Shown one piece after another: positions 1-10,140 of a DNA stretch of 64,000 bases. Every line of letters starts with the position of its first letter. The first letter of the stretch is position 1. The notes below the pieces were generated by a model, which searched no databases, had not been told where the DNA came from, and saw only the letters and a list, made by a program, of their open reading frames with translations. This DNA comes from Takakia lepidozioides (Eukaryota > Streptophyta > Takakiopsida > Takakiales > Takakiaceae). The position numbers were made by a program, and so were the translations under genes. Location: positions 81,367,171-81,431,170 of the forward strand of contig CM060732.1 in NCBI GenBank assembly GCA_030704615.1, in the 5' to 3' direction.

Positions 1-1617
1 GCTCGGTGCTTGCGCCAACTGAAAAGCCGACATGCCGGGAATCCATGAACATTTTTGACACTGAAGTTCAAAATGATTTTTTTGAAACGCTCATGAGAGG
101 TAAATCGAGATGTTTGGAGGCTCTGAAACCCTGCAGGCCGCAAGATAAACGTGGTGCTCGACCACTTCCTAGACGACTTTATTTGCAGATGGACAACTCC
201 TCCAAGAACAATAAGAACAGATGGATGCTTGCTTTCATATCCCTCCTCACTGCCAAAGATGTCTTTGAAGAGATCCAGCTTGGTTTTCTCATGGTCGGGC
301 ACACCCATGAGGATATTGACGGATTCTTTAGCTATCTCTCGAAGAAGCTAAAGGAACGCAACACCTACATTCTTCCGGATTTGATGAGGTCATTCATCAT
401 CTCCCAAGATATACAATTCATTCCTCAAATTATTCAGGAGGTTCTCGACTTCAAGAAGTTTGTTAAGAGTTGTATTCTTGATGGAAATGAGGCTTTGGTC
501 GGGATCTCAGAGATTCACGTCTTTCGGTTTTTTAAGGATGCGGATGGTTGGCCCGTTATGAAGTACAAGAAGTCAGCTACTGTTCGGAGTGACTACCTAC
601 AAACTCCAGCGTTAAGATGTGGAAGTCCAACCCTGATGGGACTCCAAATCTCCCTGAAGAAGACCCAGATGCCGTTCCAAGAAGACCGATATGGGGAGTC
701 GAGGACAACTCCTCCAAAAAACAGTCCTTCATAAAAAATGGTATTAAGAAATACAGAGATTTTTGGACCAAATGAATGTTGCTTGATGATCATTACAGGG
801 GTGTAATGGAACAATACGACCAATACTGGGGAAATATTCTCGCCGAACTTGATAAGCCAATGCAGGAAATTCCAGATCATATTCAGCGGATTCTAGCCAA
901 AAACAAATTGGTCCTCAAACCATCGGAGGCCGTCACATTACAACCCTCGGACGGAAATTCGGCACCGAAAATCCAACAGGGGACGCCCGGATGAAGTCGC
1001 CTCGGGCGGAGAGGCCGGCACATGTCCCACAGAGAACATCCCCCGGATGGAAATTCGGCGCCGAACTTCCATCCGGGCCCCCCCAAAGGAAGTCGTGTCG
1101 GGGGGTCAGGCCGAAAACAGGCCGACATAAAAACCTCCCCAGATGGAAAAACAGCGCCGAATTTCCATCCGGGGCCGTTCGGATGCAGTCGGCTCGGGGG
1201 GAGTGGCCGGCACCTGGACGTCACATTACAGCCCCCGGACGGAAATTCGTGGAAGATATGGAAGATGAGGATGAAGTTCCAGAACCTTACTATGGCCCTA
1301 GGTGCGAGTGTCCAAGGATACCCTTGAATCCGTTCAAGGATATTGAGAAAGGGTTTTTTGTGCTCGTTCTCCCTCATGACCCAACGACGTGCCCGGTCTG
1401 GTTGGGAATGGCAATTTCAGAAGTCATCCGTGAAAGGGAATATCCTAATTTTAAGAAAGTGAAGGTGGACTGGTGGAGACCGAAGAAATGAGGTAACCCC
1501 TCAGACTTTGAGAGGTACAGGGACTGCTGGTCAAAAGTTTGGGAGTACAACCCGTCAGATCTTGCTCAATGGATCCACGTGAACAATGCCGCCACGAAAA
1601 AATACGACAAGAAATAA
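1..1617 (+). pseudogene. Decayed transposon-type ORF (DUF7869-like), 5' end outside window
   Basis: The reading frame is open at the window edge. Residues near 183-400 carry the pattern LQMDNSSKNNKNR then VGHTHEDIDGFFS, which I recognise from large transposon-associated proteins (DUF7869-like) in algae, oomycetes and animals; function is not established. Coding shifts frame near 605-614: the sequence after LQTPAL continues in another frame as KMWKSNPDGTPNLPEED. A TGA interrupts that frame at 773-775, and coding resumes as LDDHYRGVMEQYDQYWGN. A 96-bp minisatellite then interrupts it, and it continues in a third frame (EDMEDEDEVPEPYYGPRCEC, then PVWLGMAISEV, VKVDWWRPKK). A second TGA lies at 1489-1491; matching sequence continues in frame to TAA at 1615-1617. 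I read this as one inactivated element ORF. The family call is moderately sure; the inactivation is seen directly. Confidence 0.7.
944..1260 (+). repeat. 96-bp tandem minisatellite with palindromic core
   Basis: The motif cggaYggaaattcg recurs at 948, 1044, 1140 (diverged) and 1236, exactly 96 bases apart. The second and third units contain a near-perfect palindrome: cggatggaaattcggcgccg runs into its own reverse complement (1041-1077 and 1137-1175). The period is 32 codons, so the repeat is translated in frame as PGWKFGAELPSG, PRWKNSAEFPSG and so on. The sequence cgtcacattaca precedes both the first and last units, showing where the array entered the transposon ORF. Confidence 0.85.
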
Positions 1618-2239
1618 CACAAACAGAATTACAGCGGTGGAAACAGTGAAGGCGCGCGCGAATTCGGAGGAGGCTAACCTTCAGCCAGATACCTGAAGGT
1701 TGCTTTCTTGCCAACCACATCCGTCCATGGATTAAATGTTGAGGTCAATTCCGGTCCTTCGTTTTAAGATAATAAAATCTCTTTACATTTTTTTCCCTTC
1801 GTGTTTGCGTTGGGGGATCCTTCTTGTTTTCTTTTCCTGTCGCACTGAACCTCGAGTGGGCAGTGAACGTTATCATTTTTTTTGTTTTTTTTGACGTGCT
1901 GGACTCTACACTGCTGTACATTCTGTTCATTTACATTCTGGCTTACAAAATAGATAGTGCACAAAAAAAAAAAAAATGCTGGCACAACCCCTGGAGTCTT
2001 TCTTTTCCAATCCGGTCTAAATGTTTTTTTCCAATGTCTCGTCATTGCGGCAATTCCAGTCTGTCTCTCAGTGCTTGCACTTGACTCAAGCCAAGTCTCC
2101 AACTGAGGTATCACACTAAGAGGACCCTTACCATATCATTATTGCCATACTTTTCAATTAAATGCCACTCCTTAACTTATACCTCTCATGTTCTCTTCTA
2201 TTTCCTGGACCTCTAAGCGAGTCTATGTCTAGCGACAAA
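1618..2239. other. AT-rich non-coding stretch
   Basis: This holds the 3' flank of the decayed element, a T-rich segment around 1877-1890 and an A13 run at about 1963-1976. I see no gene; ORFs here lack family features and follow the homopolymer composition. Confidence 0.5.
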
Positions 2240-3850
2240 CGGTCTTCCATGTTTGTTTATCCATTTCTAACTTAAACCAAAATCCCCTACCTTAGTATAC
2301 CTTTATCCTAATAAACCCTTTACCCTAAAAGATCCTTAAGCATTTATCCATAAACCCTTACTATTCCTTTTGCAAATTGGATTGTACTATCCATACCATA
2401 ACCAATAATGGACCTTATGGTAATCCAAAAAAAAAAAAAAATTTATTTTTTTTTATTTTTTTTATTTTTTTTTTTTTTGCGCTATTTTTCTCGTTTGTTT
2501 TGGATTCACATGCACTTACCAAGTTTATATACTAGTGTGCTTTATATATATCTTAAGACCAGGTTCCAACGACTTACCCGAAGAAAGCCACCATCCACAC
2601 GCCCTGACAAATACCAGTGAAGGAGACAATCTCGAGACAATTGTGCTGTCTTCCTCTACTGAAGAAGTGGGGGGAGACAATGTAAAGGATAACGCTGATT
2701 CTAGAGACATCTTCGATAAGGAGATTTCAGAAATAGACTCAGGGGTGGGATTCAGGCCTGTGGAGGGGGATATGCTATTACGGATGTCACCATATCAACG
2801 AGTTAGAGACATCGTTGATGGTCAGGCATCTAGGGCATTGGTCGGCGATTAAAATTCTGTTGACGTAAGTATTGCGGATTATGAGCTGTCCTGACACTTG
2901 TAAAACCAAATTTACAAACTTGATATAACATCATAATCTTTTACCAATGGAACTAATTTAAATATTTGTCCGTCTCAATGACTCTTCCATAATATTTGTT
3001 TCTCCATTTTATTTTATTTTTTTAACCATAATTATACACACCAAGTTCTAGTGAGTGCGAGTCTTCCATATTTGTTTGTCCATTTATACCTTTATCATCA
3101 CCCCTAAACCCTTACCCTTCGATTTACCCTTCCCTTAACCCTTCCATAGGCTTAAGCTGGACCCTTAGTACCCTAAAACCATTACTCTTATCATATACCA
3201 AAAACCTTTGCGTACTACCATAAATCCAAACCCTTCTACCCTAAATCTAAACCCTAAACCCTTACCCTATCCTTAATCCTTAGCCTAAGCTTAAGCCTGA
3301 CACTTACTACCCTAAACCATTACTCTTACCATATACCAAAAACCAGGTTAGTGTACTATCCTACTTACACTCCAAACCAAGTTATTGTACTACCATGTGT
3401 GAGTCTTCCATATTTGTTTCTCCCTTTCTACCCTAAATCCAAACCCTAAACCCTTACCCCTCCCTTTACCATTCCCTTAATCCTTATCCTAAGCTTAAGC
3501 GTGACCCTTAACACCCTAAACCATTACTCTTACCATATACCAAAAACCTTAGTGTAGTACCCTACTTAAACTCCAAACCTTAATGTACTACCATGTTACC
3601 TCTTGTAAAATTTGTATCATTATCTTTTAATGTTTTCTTTAATTTTGTTGGATAACGTATGATAGAATGATTACATGGATATCAAATTCTCCTTACATTT
3701 TTACATTCTACGGAGGTGAGTCTTTCATATTTGTTTCTCTCTTTCTACCCTAAACCCTTTAAAACCCTAAACCCTTCTCGGAGTCACCACAAACTTGGAC
3801 CTTATTGCATTAATATATCTAGTTACACCCCAAACCTTATTTTACTACCC
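2240..3850. repeat. Degenerate telomere-like (ccctaaa / accctta) repeat region
   Basis: Ccctaaa, accctta and taccct words recur throughout. A longer unit is visible: a header like gagtcttccatatttgtttc occurs near 2247 (diverged), 3060, 3404 and 3718, followed by ccctaaatccaaaccctaaa-type sequence and then by ccattactcttaccatatac with a caaaaacc tail (3306-3345, 3520-3550). The word ccctaaa is the plant telomere repeat. The array is interstitial and degenerate rather than a chromosome end, because genes lie on one side and a transposon relic on the other. Poly-A and poly-T runs lie at 2427-2478. Confidence 0.65.
2563..2852 (+). other. Possible orphan exon, acidic low-complexity peptide
   Basis: An open frame of about 95 codons ends with TAA at 2850-2852. 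It reads hydrophilic and acidic, for example SSSTEEVGGDNVKDN and DIFDKEISEIDSG, with a more ordered end YQRVRDIVDGQASRALVG. This composition differs from the surrounding telomere-like repeats, so it may be a last exon or gene fragment. There is no ATG in a convincing context, an AG acceptor-like site lies at 2561-2562, and no partner exon is visible nearby. I do not recognise a family. Confidence 0.3.
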
Positions 3851-6800
3851 TAGTAGGTCATATTCCTAATGTTTCAAGCTATTTTAATATTTTACTGCCC
3901 TTCTCACACCCAAAACATCATTCCAATGGCATTGTCTCTGAATATTGTGCTTGTCAACATGAAGATTCAATCAAAATTACCATCAAGTTATATCGATTAT
4001 GGTAGAGTATGAGTCTACCCCATGTTCGATTCGACACATTTGTTTATCGTGATTACATAATGTAATACTACATCATTCGACTTCCCAGTGGACGTTCAAT
4101 GAATTGTTCAGTACTGCAACTTCACAAGCACTTCAATGTCAAATTGACATCTTATATGTCACATTTTGAAGCAAGTATGACATCACTTGTAATTTCACAA
4201 AGTTCAATCACACATTACACCATGATATTATTAACATTTGAATTAATTTTAATTCAATTATATATTAAGTTTGGTCCGGATTTCAGCCAAAAGTCCAGAA
4301 TTAGTTAAAATAGGGTTACAGGGGGAGAAATCCGAGCTGCAAAATCGGGAGGAATCTAAAAAGACCCAGATCGCATAGCAAGCAGGAATGCTAAACACAG
4401 ACAGAAGGAGAGATCAAGAAATAAGAGTTCAAACACGGGACTGAACGCTAGCATGCTGCCATTGGATAAACATCTAATTGGACAAACATCTAGCTGTCAT
4501 CCCCAAAGTCAAGCTGGGCTTTAGTCTTGAAGGAGCTCTACTTCTGGTGCCTCCAGTTGATGTCAGGAGCCTCAGAATCAGCCGGCGATTTGCCAATCCC
4601 GGGGGTGGTCGTCATACTAAGTGATTTTGGAATCAGAGAGCCTGGAGCAGTGTAGGTTGCCCTTAGCCCTGGAGAGGTCGAAATCTGAGAACAATTGGTG
4701 CCGTTTTCTTACACTGCACCTGCTGAAAACTGAAAGCAAATTTTGAGGTGACTTCCGACGTGACGTTGACGTGTTAGCGTCACGTCTGATCATTTTGTAC
4801 AACTAGGATTACATTTGTTTGTTTGTTTTTGTTTTTTTTTTTTCCATTTTTGGTTAACAATCCAATTTTACTCAAAAGAGGAGAAGATAAAAATCCTGAA
4901 AAAACCCATATGACATGATAGACATCATTGAGACGAGAGACAAACCCGTGACAAGAAGGAAAAAGTAGCAAGCAGACCCTCATCAGTAAGCAACCAAGGC
5001 CGATAATAATCAAGTCCAAAGATAAGAGACGGAGGGAGGAAGGTCGGCGATAATTGACCTAAAAGCCCCACGAAACCAGCATAATGGCTTGATTGTAGTG
5101 ATCATCGGATGAGAGTATGCCTTATAATCTATTCCACTATGTACTATCAACTTTTGTTATCTACTACCATTTTTCTTCATGACCATTTCTCATAAGCTCA
5201 TAAGATCAAGATAGTTTTGTTGTCATATCTCTTTCATCTCCATCGGTCCAAAATTCCAATATCCATGGTTGCTTGTGAAAGCGGTTTTGTATAGGACAGG
5301 CTCGAGGAGCAGGGAGTTCCCAGAATGAACGCCCTACACGAGGTGTAGCCTAGTGCCTAGTCGGATTCCAGGAATGGCCCACTCGGAGCGTGTAAAGTTA
5401 TAGCCAAAAAAATTATGCCTGGACAACGTAGATTGAATCTAATAGACGATTCAGATTGGGTCAGATTTGAGGGGGGGACCTGCTATGCTCGAGAATGATT
5501 CACTTAAAGAAGGTGATTGATCTATTAGGTTCAGGATATTGCACCTAAGAGCCACATGGAAATCGTAAGGCACCTCAAGATGATGGACGGGCTGCATTCC
5601 CTCAAGACCGAAGGTAGGCACATGTGATAACTTGAACTTACACATTGTCGATAGAGATAGTCGTCATAATCTATTTCCTTATTTTGTGTTGTAGTTTGTT
5701 GTTCGCCGGTTGGGTCTCCTATGGGCACATTTATTTTATCCCTCTCTGTTCCTTTGTCCCATACACTCCTTGACCTTCCTGTGGATGTTAACCTTACGCA
5801 TAAGGTGCCATGTGTAAACACGTCGCATAAGGCGCCATTCACATACACTAATTATTTTTTGCTAGGACTTTACAGTACGCAAATATTTATCAAAGATGCT
5901 TACAACCGGGCTTGTCTTAATCCTTAAGGGCCCATGAGACCAGTTTCGGGTTTTGATGAAGTAAAATTTTCTATGTACTTTATGCAGATTTTAATATTTG
6001 TAATGGTTCCAATTGCATTTACATTTCTGACAACGTGACCCACCTTCTCACATTGAAACTAGTAAATTTACCGAATTCTCGGACATATAGATTTTTTAGA
6101 AAATGCAAGCCTCAAGGGTCATGAAATTGGAGCATGCAAGATGGGCCATGTAGAGTTGACTGTCCACGTGGCGAGACATAATTGGCCCATAGTTGAGCTT
6201 ACTCGGGTGGCAACTTTTATAAATTTTCCCCTTGGATATAGAATTGGTTTTGACTAGGCTCACAAGTGCATTCCACACCCTCACTAGAGGTCCAAAGGGA
6301 TCATTGAGTAAAATATCTCATTATCAACTGGTCAATGTTTGGAATGGGCTCATTTTTGAATTGACAAGCTATGGAAGTCATTTTGACCCCCCCTCAAACA
6401 CATACAAAGGACCATAATTTAAAAAAAATGTTGTTTGGCTTGAAAAATTTCACAATAGCTGGCTAGGATTCCATACAACAATTCTACCGTAGGTTGTTGT
6501 CAGATTCAACAGCACAGTGCCGAAATAATTATTTTTGGAGGCTTAGTCCATTCGGCACCTCATATTTTATACTCCAGGGTTTCGGCAGTTTAGGATTTTC
6601 GCCACCTTCGATACAAGCTTGCGATATGAGCTCCGCATCTTTAGAGGTTGCACGCGCCTGAGTATGTAATATTTCTGGATTTTTAGACATATCACTTGAG
6701 TTAATTAAAAATTTTCAACAACCCAAAATAAAATTAATTTGTGTCGAATCTGACAGCAACGTAAGGTATGTGGGAGGCAGAAGCAAGAAAAAATCAACCT

Positions 6801-6979
6801 GCCACTCAAATAGCTTGGTCAAAGCTCAAATTCCATACTTTGCAAAATCCAAAAACAAAAGAAAACCCCTTCTAAAACATTAAATCTCTCTCCGCAATTT
6901 GTTGAGTTGATGTACATGGTAGCCGAGATGACTATGGTAAGGTTCATTTTTTTGGATGTAACAAGGTAGGTATGTAGCA
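3851..6979. other. Gene-poor AT-rich DNA
   Basis: I find no supportable gene. The stretch contains poly-T at about 4826-4843, the TGACG-rich hairpin at 4757-4786, and short ORFs without conserved motifs or splice-compatible neighbours. Confidence 0.5.
4757..4786. repeat. 9-bp inverted repeat (gacgtgacg/cgtcacgtc)
   Basis: Gacgtgacg at 4757-4765 is the exact reverse complement of cgtcacgtc at 4778-4786, with a 12-base loop that itself contains ttgacgtg. TGACG words are bZIP-type (as-1-like) binding sites in plants, so this could be a regulatory cluster or the end of an unrecognised mobile element. No gene start is close. Confidence 0.45.
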
Positions 6980-7730
6980 ATGTTGAGTAGGTATACAATT
7001 TACCCGGATATAACCACCGGGTATATCCGGGTAAGGTTACCCATACATATCCGGACCAACCGGTTTTGTTTACCCTTACCCGTACCCTTATCAAGGGTAC
7101 ATTTTATGTTTCCCCGGACCTGGACCCATTTATCGGGCCCTTAGGGTGGGTAAGGTTTTTCTTGCCGGGTAATGGAATCCGGGTAATACTGGCTGACCTA
7201 TGTTCTTATGCCCATGGCTGCCTACAAATCCCAAAGCATTAAATAGCACTATGGAGGTACCCGTGCAGTTTCTTAGGCTGCTTCATTGCCTTGCACATGT
7301 ACCTATATTATATTTTGCTTTTATATTTTTGGAAATGAAACTTAGTTTTTTAACATTTTATTATGATCAAGTTAAATTTTGCAATATATTTAATTTTAAT
7401 TTCTTTTGGCTAGAATTTGATTGGTTTATATTGGTTATGTTGTCAATTTATCTGAAATCCAAATTGTCATTTATCCTACCCTTATTCTACCTTAACTTAG
7501 ATTTATCTGGTGGGTATACCAAATTACCCGGACCCATTAAATAACCTTACCCTTATATTTTGAACTTTGAAGCTACATGGTTATACCATGACCCGGTGGG
7601 TGTTCTACCAATGTGCATTATCCGGAACCGACCCTTACTTTCCATGTGAAAAATAATAATACCCTTGCGATAAATCTTTACTCAATATTCAGGTTACCCT
7701 TACCCTTACCCTGAGGATAATACTTGCTCA
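6980..7730. repeat. TACCC / CCGGGTA-rich low-complexity region
   Basis: Two blocks (about 6998-7190 and 7500-7725) are dense in tacccgg, ccgggta, aaccttaccc and gacccatt on both strands. They flank an AT-rich segment (7200-7500). A short tttaccc/ttaccc run (ttacccttacccttaccct) lies near 7693-7711. No gene is supported; the ORF at 7200-7544 is AT-rich sequence without family features. Confidence 0.55.
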
Positions 7731-8159
7731 ACACTGGTATGTAGCCTCAGTTAACTCACCAGATGTCACTTTTTTGGGGGATAAAATTTGCCCAATGGCC
7801 GGCCCTTGGTGGTTAATTCTATGGATGCTTTAGATGTAACTTAGGCATCTCTCTGATTATGGTCCAGTTTATATATGCTGAAAGCTATGTTCAGGGTCTG
7901 GAAGTCTATGAGAAACCACAGACCATTAAAGTTAGAGTATTGTTGTGAAGTGCTTCAAGTCCCCTTAAGTATGATTTAAGTCTTTTTCAAACCACTGGAT
8001 TTTAATATTCCTATAAACTCAAGTGTTATTGATGTAATTAGAAGGGACATGGGAGCCTACGGCATTTCGGTGTTTTTAACTTTTCTTTTTCAAGATGAGA
8101 AACATCTGGGAGCGACAGCTCATAAATCAGGCCCCTTAATTAGAGTGAGAGAAGAAATC
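7731..8159. other. No gene seen
   Basis: Ordinary AT-rich sequence between the TACCC-rich block and the SINE-like element. Confidence 0.4.
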
Positions 8160-8326
8160 CCTCTTTCACCTTAACCAGCTATTAAAACCTCGCCATGAGT
8201 CCCCGAGCACAAGGATGCCACCCAAGGGAAGGGGAAGAACATACAAGACCCATCAGGGAAGCAGGATTTGATCCCAGAATCACCTGGGTGGCCCTCAATG
8301 CTCTAGCCTACTAAGCTACTGACTGG
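8160..8326 (-). mobile_element. tRNA-derived SINE-like element
   Basis: Read on the minus strand from 8326, the head is tRNA-like. GTAGCTTAGTAGGCTAGAGC (8299-8318) is a classic D-arm with A box, and GGGATCAAATCC (8263-8274) a T-arm/B box, about 32 bases further on. The anticodon arm does not fold well and no mature acceptor stem is present, so this is not a functional tRNA. Sequence beyond the B box runs into a non-tRNA body toward 8160, as in SINEs. The 3' limit and target-site duplication were not resolved. Confidence 0.55.
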
Positions 8327-9770
8327 TGGTGTGTTCTCAATGTCTAGTAAAACTGCCAATCACAAAAGAAGATCAGGACGTATATTTCTAGAGGCCTGCT
8401 ATATATCCAAAGGAATATGGGTCCCCCAAAAAGAAAGGCGAGGTTATCCTTCAACTTTTACATGAATATCGTACTTGCCCATGCTATTCGTTGGGTCTAT
8501 GCCGGATAAATTATTTTTTCTTGAAGACAAGGTCCGGCAGTCTTTTTGGAATTTTTGCAGTTTCCGCAGTTATCAAGGTATGTAATATAAAAGTCTACAA
8601 TCCACCAGAGTTGGAGAAATATTCTCCAATATATGTCTATTTAGAGTTTTTGTAAAAGTCTACGTGTGGATGTTTTTTAGGGTTTTCATTTCAAGGCATT
8701 TTGGCTAATTATTTGCGCCAGGCCTGCTAGGGCCGGTAGGACTACCGTACCTGCCTACACTGTCCGACGATAACTAAACCATTCAATTCTTGTTCTTCCT
8801 GTGCCCGAATTTCCATACATTCGAACCCCAAACCCGTTCCCGCGGCACATCAACAACAAGATAGAACAGGTTGCTGAGAAGTGGATGAATGTAGAATGTC
8901 TAGGGGGATAGATAAGAAACTCCTCTCTCCAAGCAACCAAAAAAAGGTGAAAAACTTGCGACTAATAAAAATGTTTGTCACCAAGCAACTGCTAAAAAAG
9001 GGTGACTTTTATCAAAAAGTAAAAGATAAAGATAAAGATTAAAGATACAGATAAAAGATGGATTGGATCATACATCTCAAAGGAACATTTGTTTTTAAGG
9101 AAAAATTCTTGGAACAAATTCAATCTCAGGTAGGAGTTGTCCCGGGGTATTTCCCTTTAAAAAACAATCAGAAAATTTAAAAAAAAAGAGGGGGAAAGAA
9201 GGACGATGGATAAGTACTCCATAGTGGGAATAATGGATGATAAAAAACCCCATCGTATGGATGGAGAATACACTTCAAACCAACGGACGGATAGATTAGC
9301 TCCAAGGATGGACGAAAACCCTCCAAAAGTAGACGGATGTAGAACCTCGGAAAGGATTATTCCAGGCGGGAATTTCGAAAATAAGAAATAGCAGTAACTA
9401 AACTCCAAAAAATAGTCCGAGCGTCCGGCACGTGTGGAGAGCCCCGCCTTCCTGAGGCGGTTCTCTTCTCCAGATTACACGTCACCCCAGGCCACCGTTG
9501 ATTGGCTAGTACCCTGGTACGCAGAACTTCCACGAACGGGGTGGAAGCACGTGGGAAGCGTCCAGTAACAAATATCGCAAAAGTTAACCGACCCGCCTAT
9601 ATAACAGGCCACGGCTCCTGCCAACGTCCCTTCTCGAATTTCTCATGGCAGTCGCGCAGATCGATGAGATTGAGAGAGAGAGATGGCTGAAAATGGAGGC
9701 TGATCAGAGCCGAGTTCTTCGATCTGTGTGTTTACCCAACTGTCTCTAGTGTCTAGTGCAAGTTAGGGTT
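8327..9770. other. No gene seen; upstream region of the 10141 gene
   Basis: AT-rich, with short ggatgga-type repeats at 9205-9350. A cctatataac TATA-like word lies at about 9596-9605. No conserved coding segment was found on either strand. Confidence 0.4.
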
Positions 9771-9779
9771 TGCGGGAGA

Positions 9780-9790
9780 GTATATAAGTA
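9780..9790 (+). promoter_or_regulatory. TATA-box candidate for the two-exon gene
   Basis: The word gtatataagtag lies about 355 bases upstream of the ATG at 10141 and matches the TATA consensus well. A second candidate, ctatataac, lies near 9597. The leader between contains (GA)n tracts at 9680, 9817-9880 and 10040-10070, common in plant leaders. The start of transcription is not determined. Confidence 0.4.
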
Positions 9791-10037
9791 GACAAACCCA
9801 GTGATTTGATTGAGGGAGAGAGACGCGAGAGAGACCGAGTGGGTAGGGTTCGAGGTTTAGGTTTTTGTGTGAGAGAGAGGGGGAGGAGGAGGTAGATGTG
9901 GTGTTGGGCTTTACATGGTTCGCAGTCATAGTGTTAGAGGATATGGAGATTTGTGGGTATTCGCAAATGCTCGGGTAGTGAGAGTGTGATACAAGGAAAC
10001 GGACAACGTGTTCGACGCTGTTGAAAGTGGTACTGTG

Positions 10038-10038
<1 letters not shown>

Positions 10039-10070
<32 letters not shown>
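10039..10070 (+). repeat. (GA)n microsatellite in predicted 5' leader
   Basis: An uninterrupted GA tract of about 32 bases lies 70-100 bases before the start codon of the following gene. GA-rich elements are frequent in plant leaders and promoters (BPC/GAGA-binding sites are the known class); a role here is inferred. Confidence 0.8.
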
Positions 10071-10072
<2 letters not shown>

Positions 10073-10140
10073 GATAAGCTGTGGGTATTGGGGGCGGTTG
10101 AAGTACGCATTGTAGTTTGTGGGCAGCGGTCGGGGTAGCC

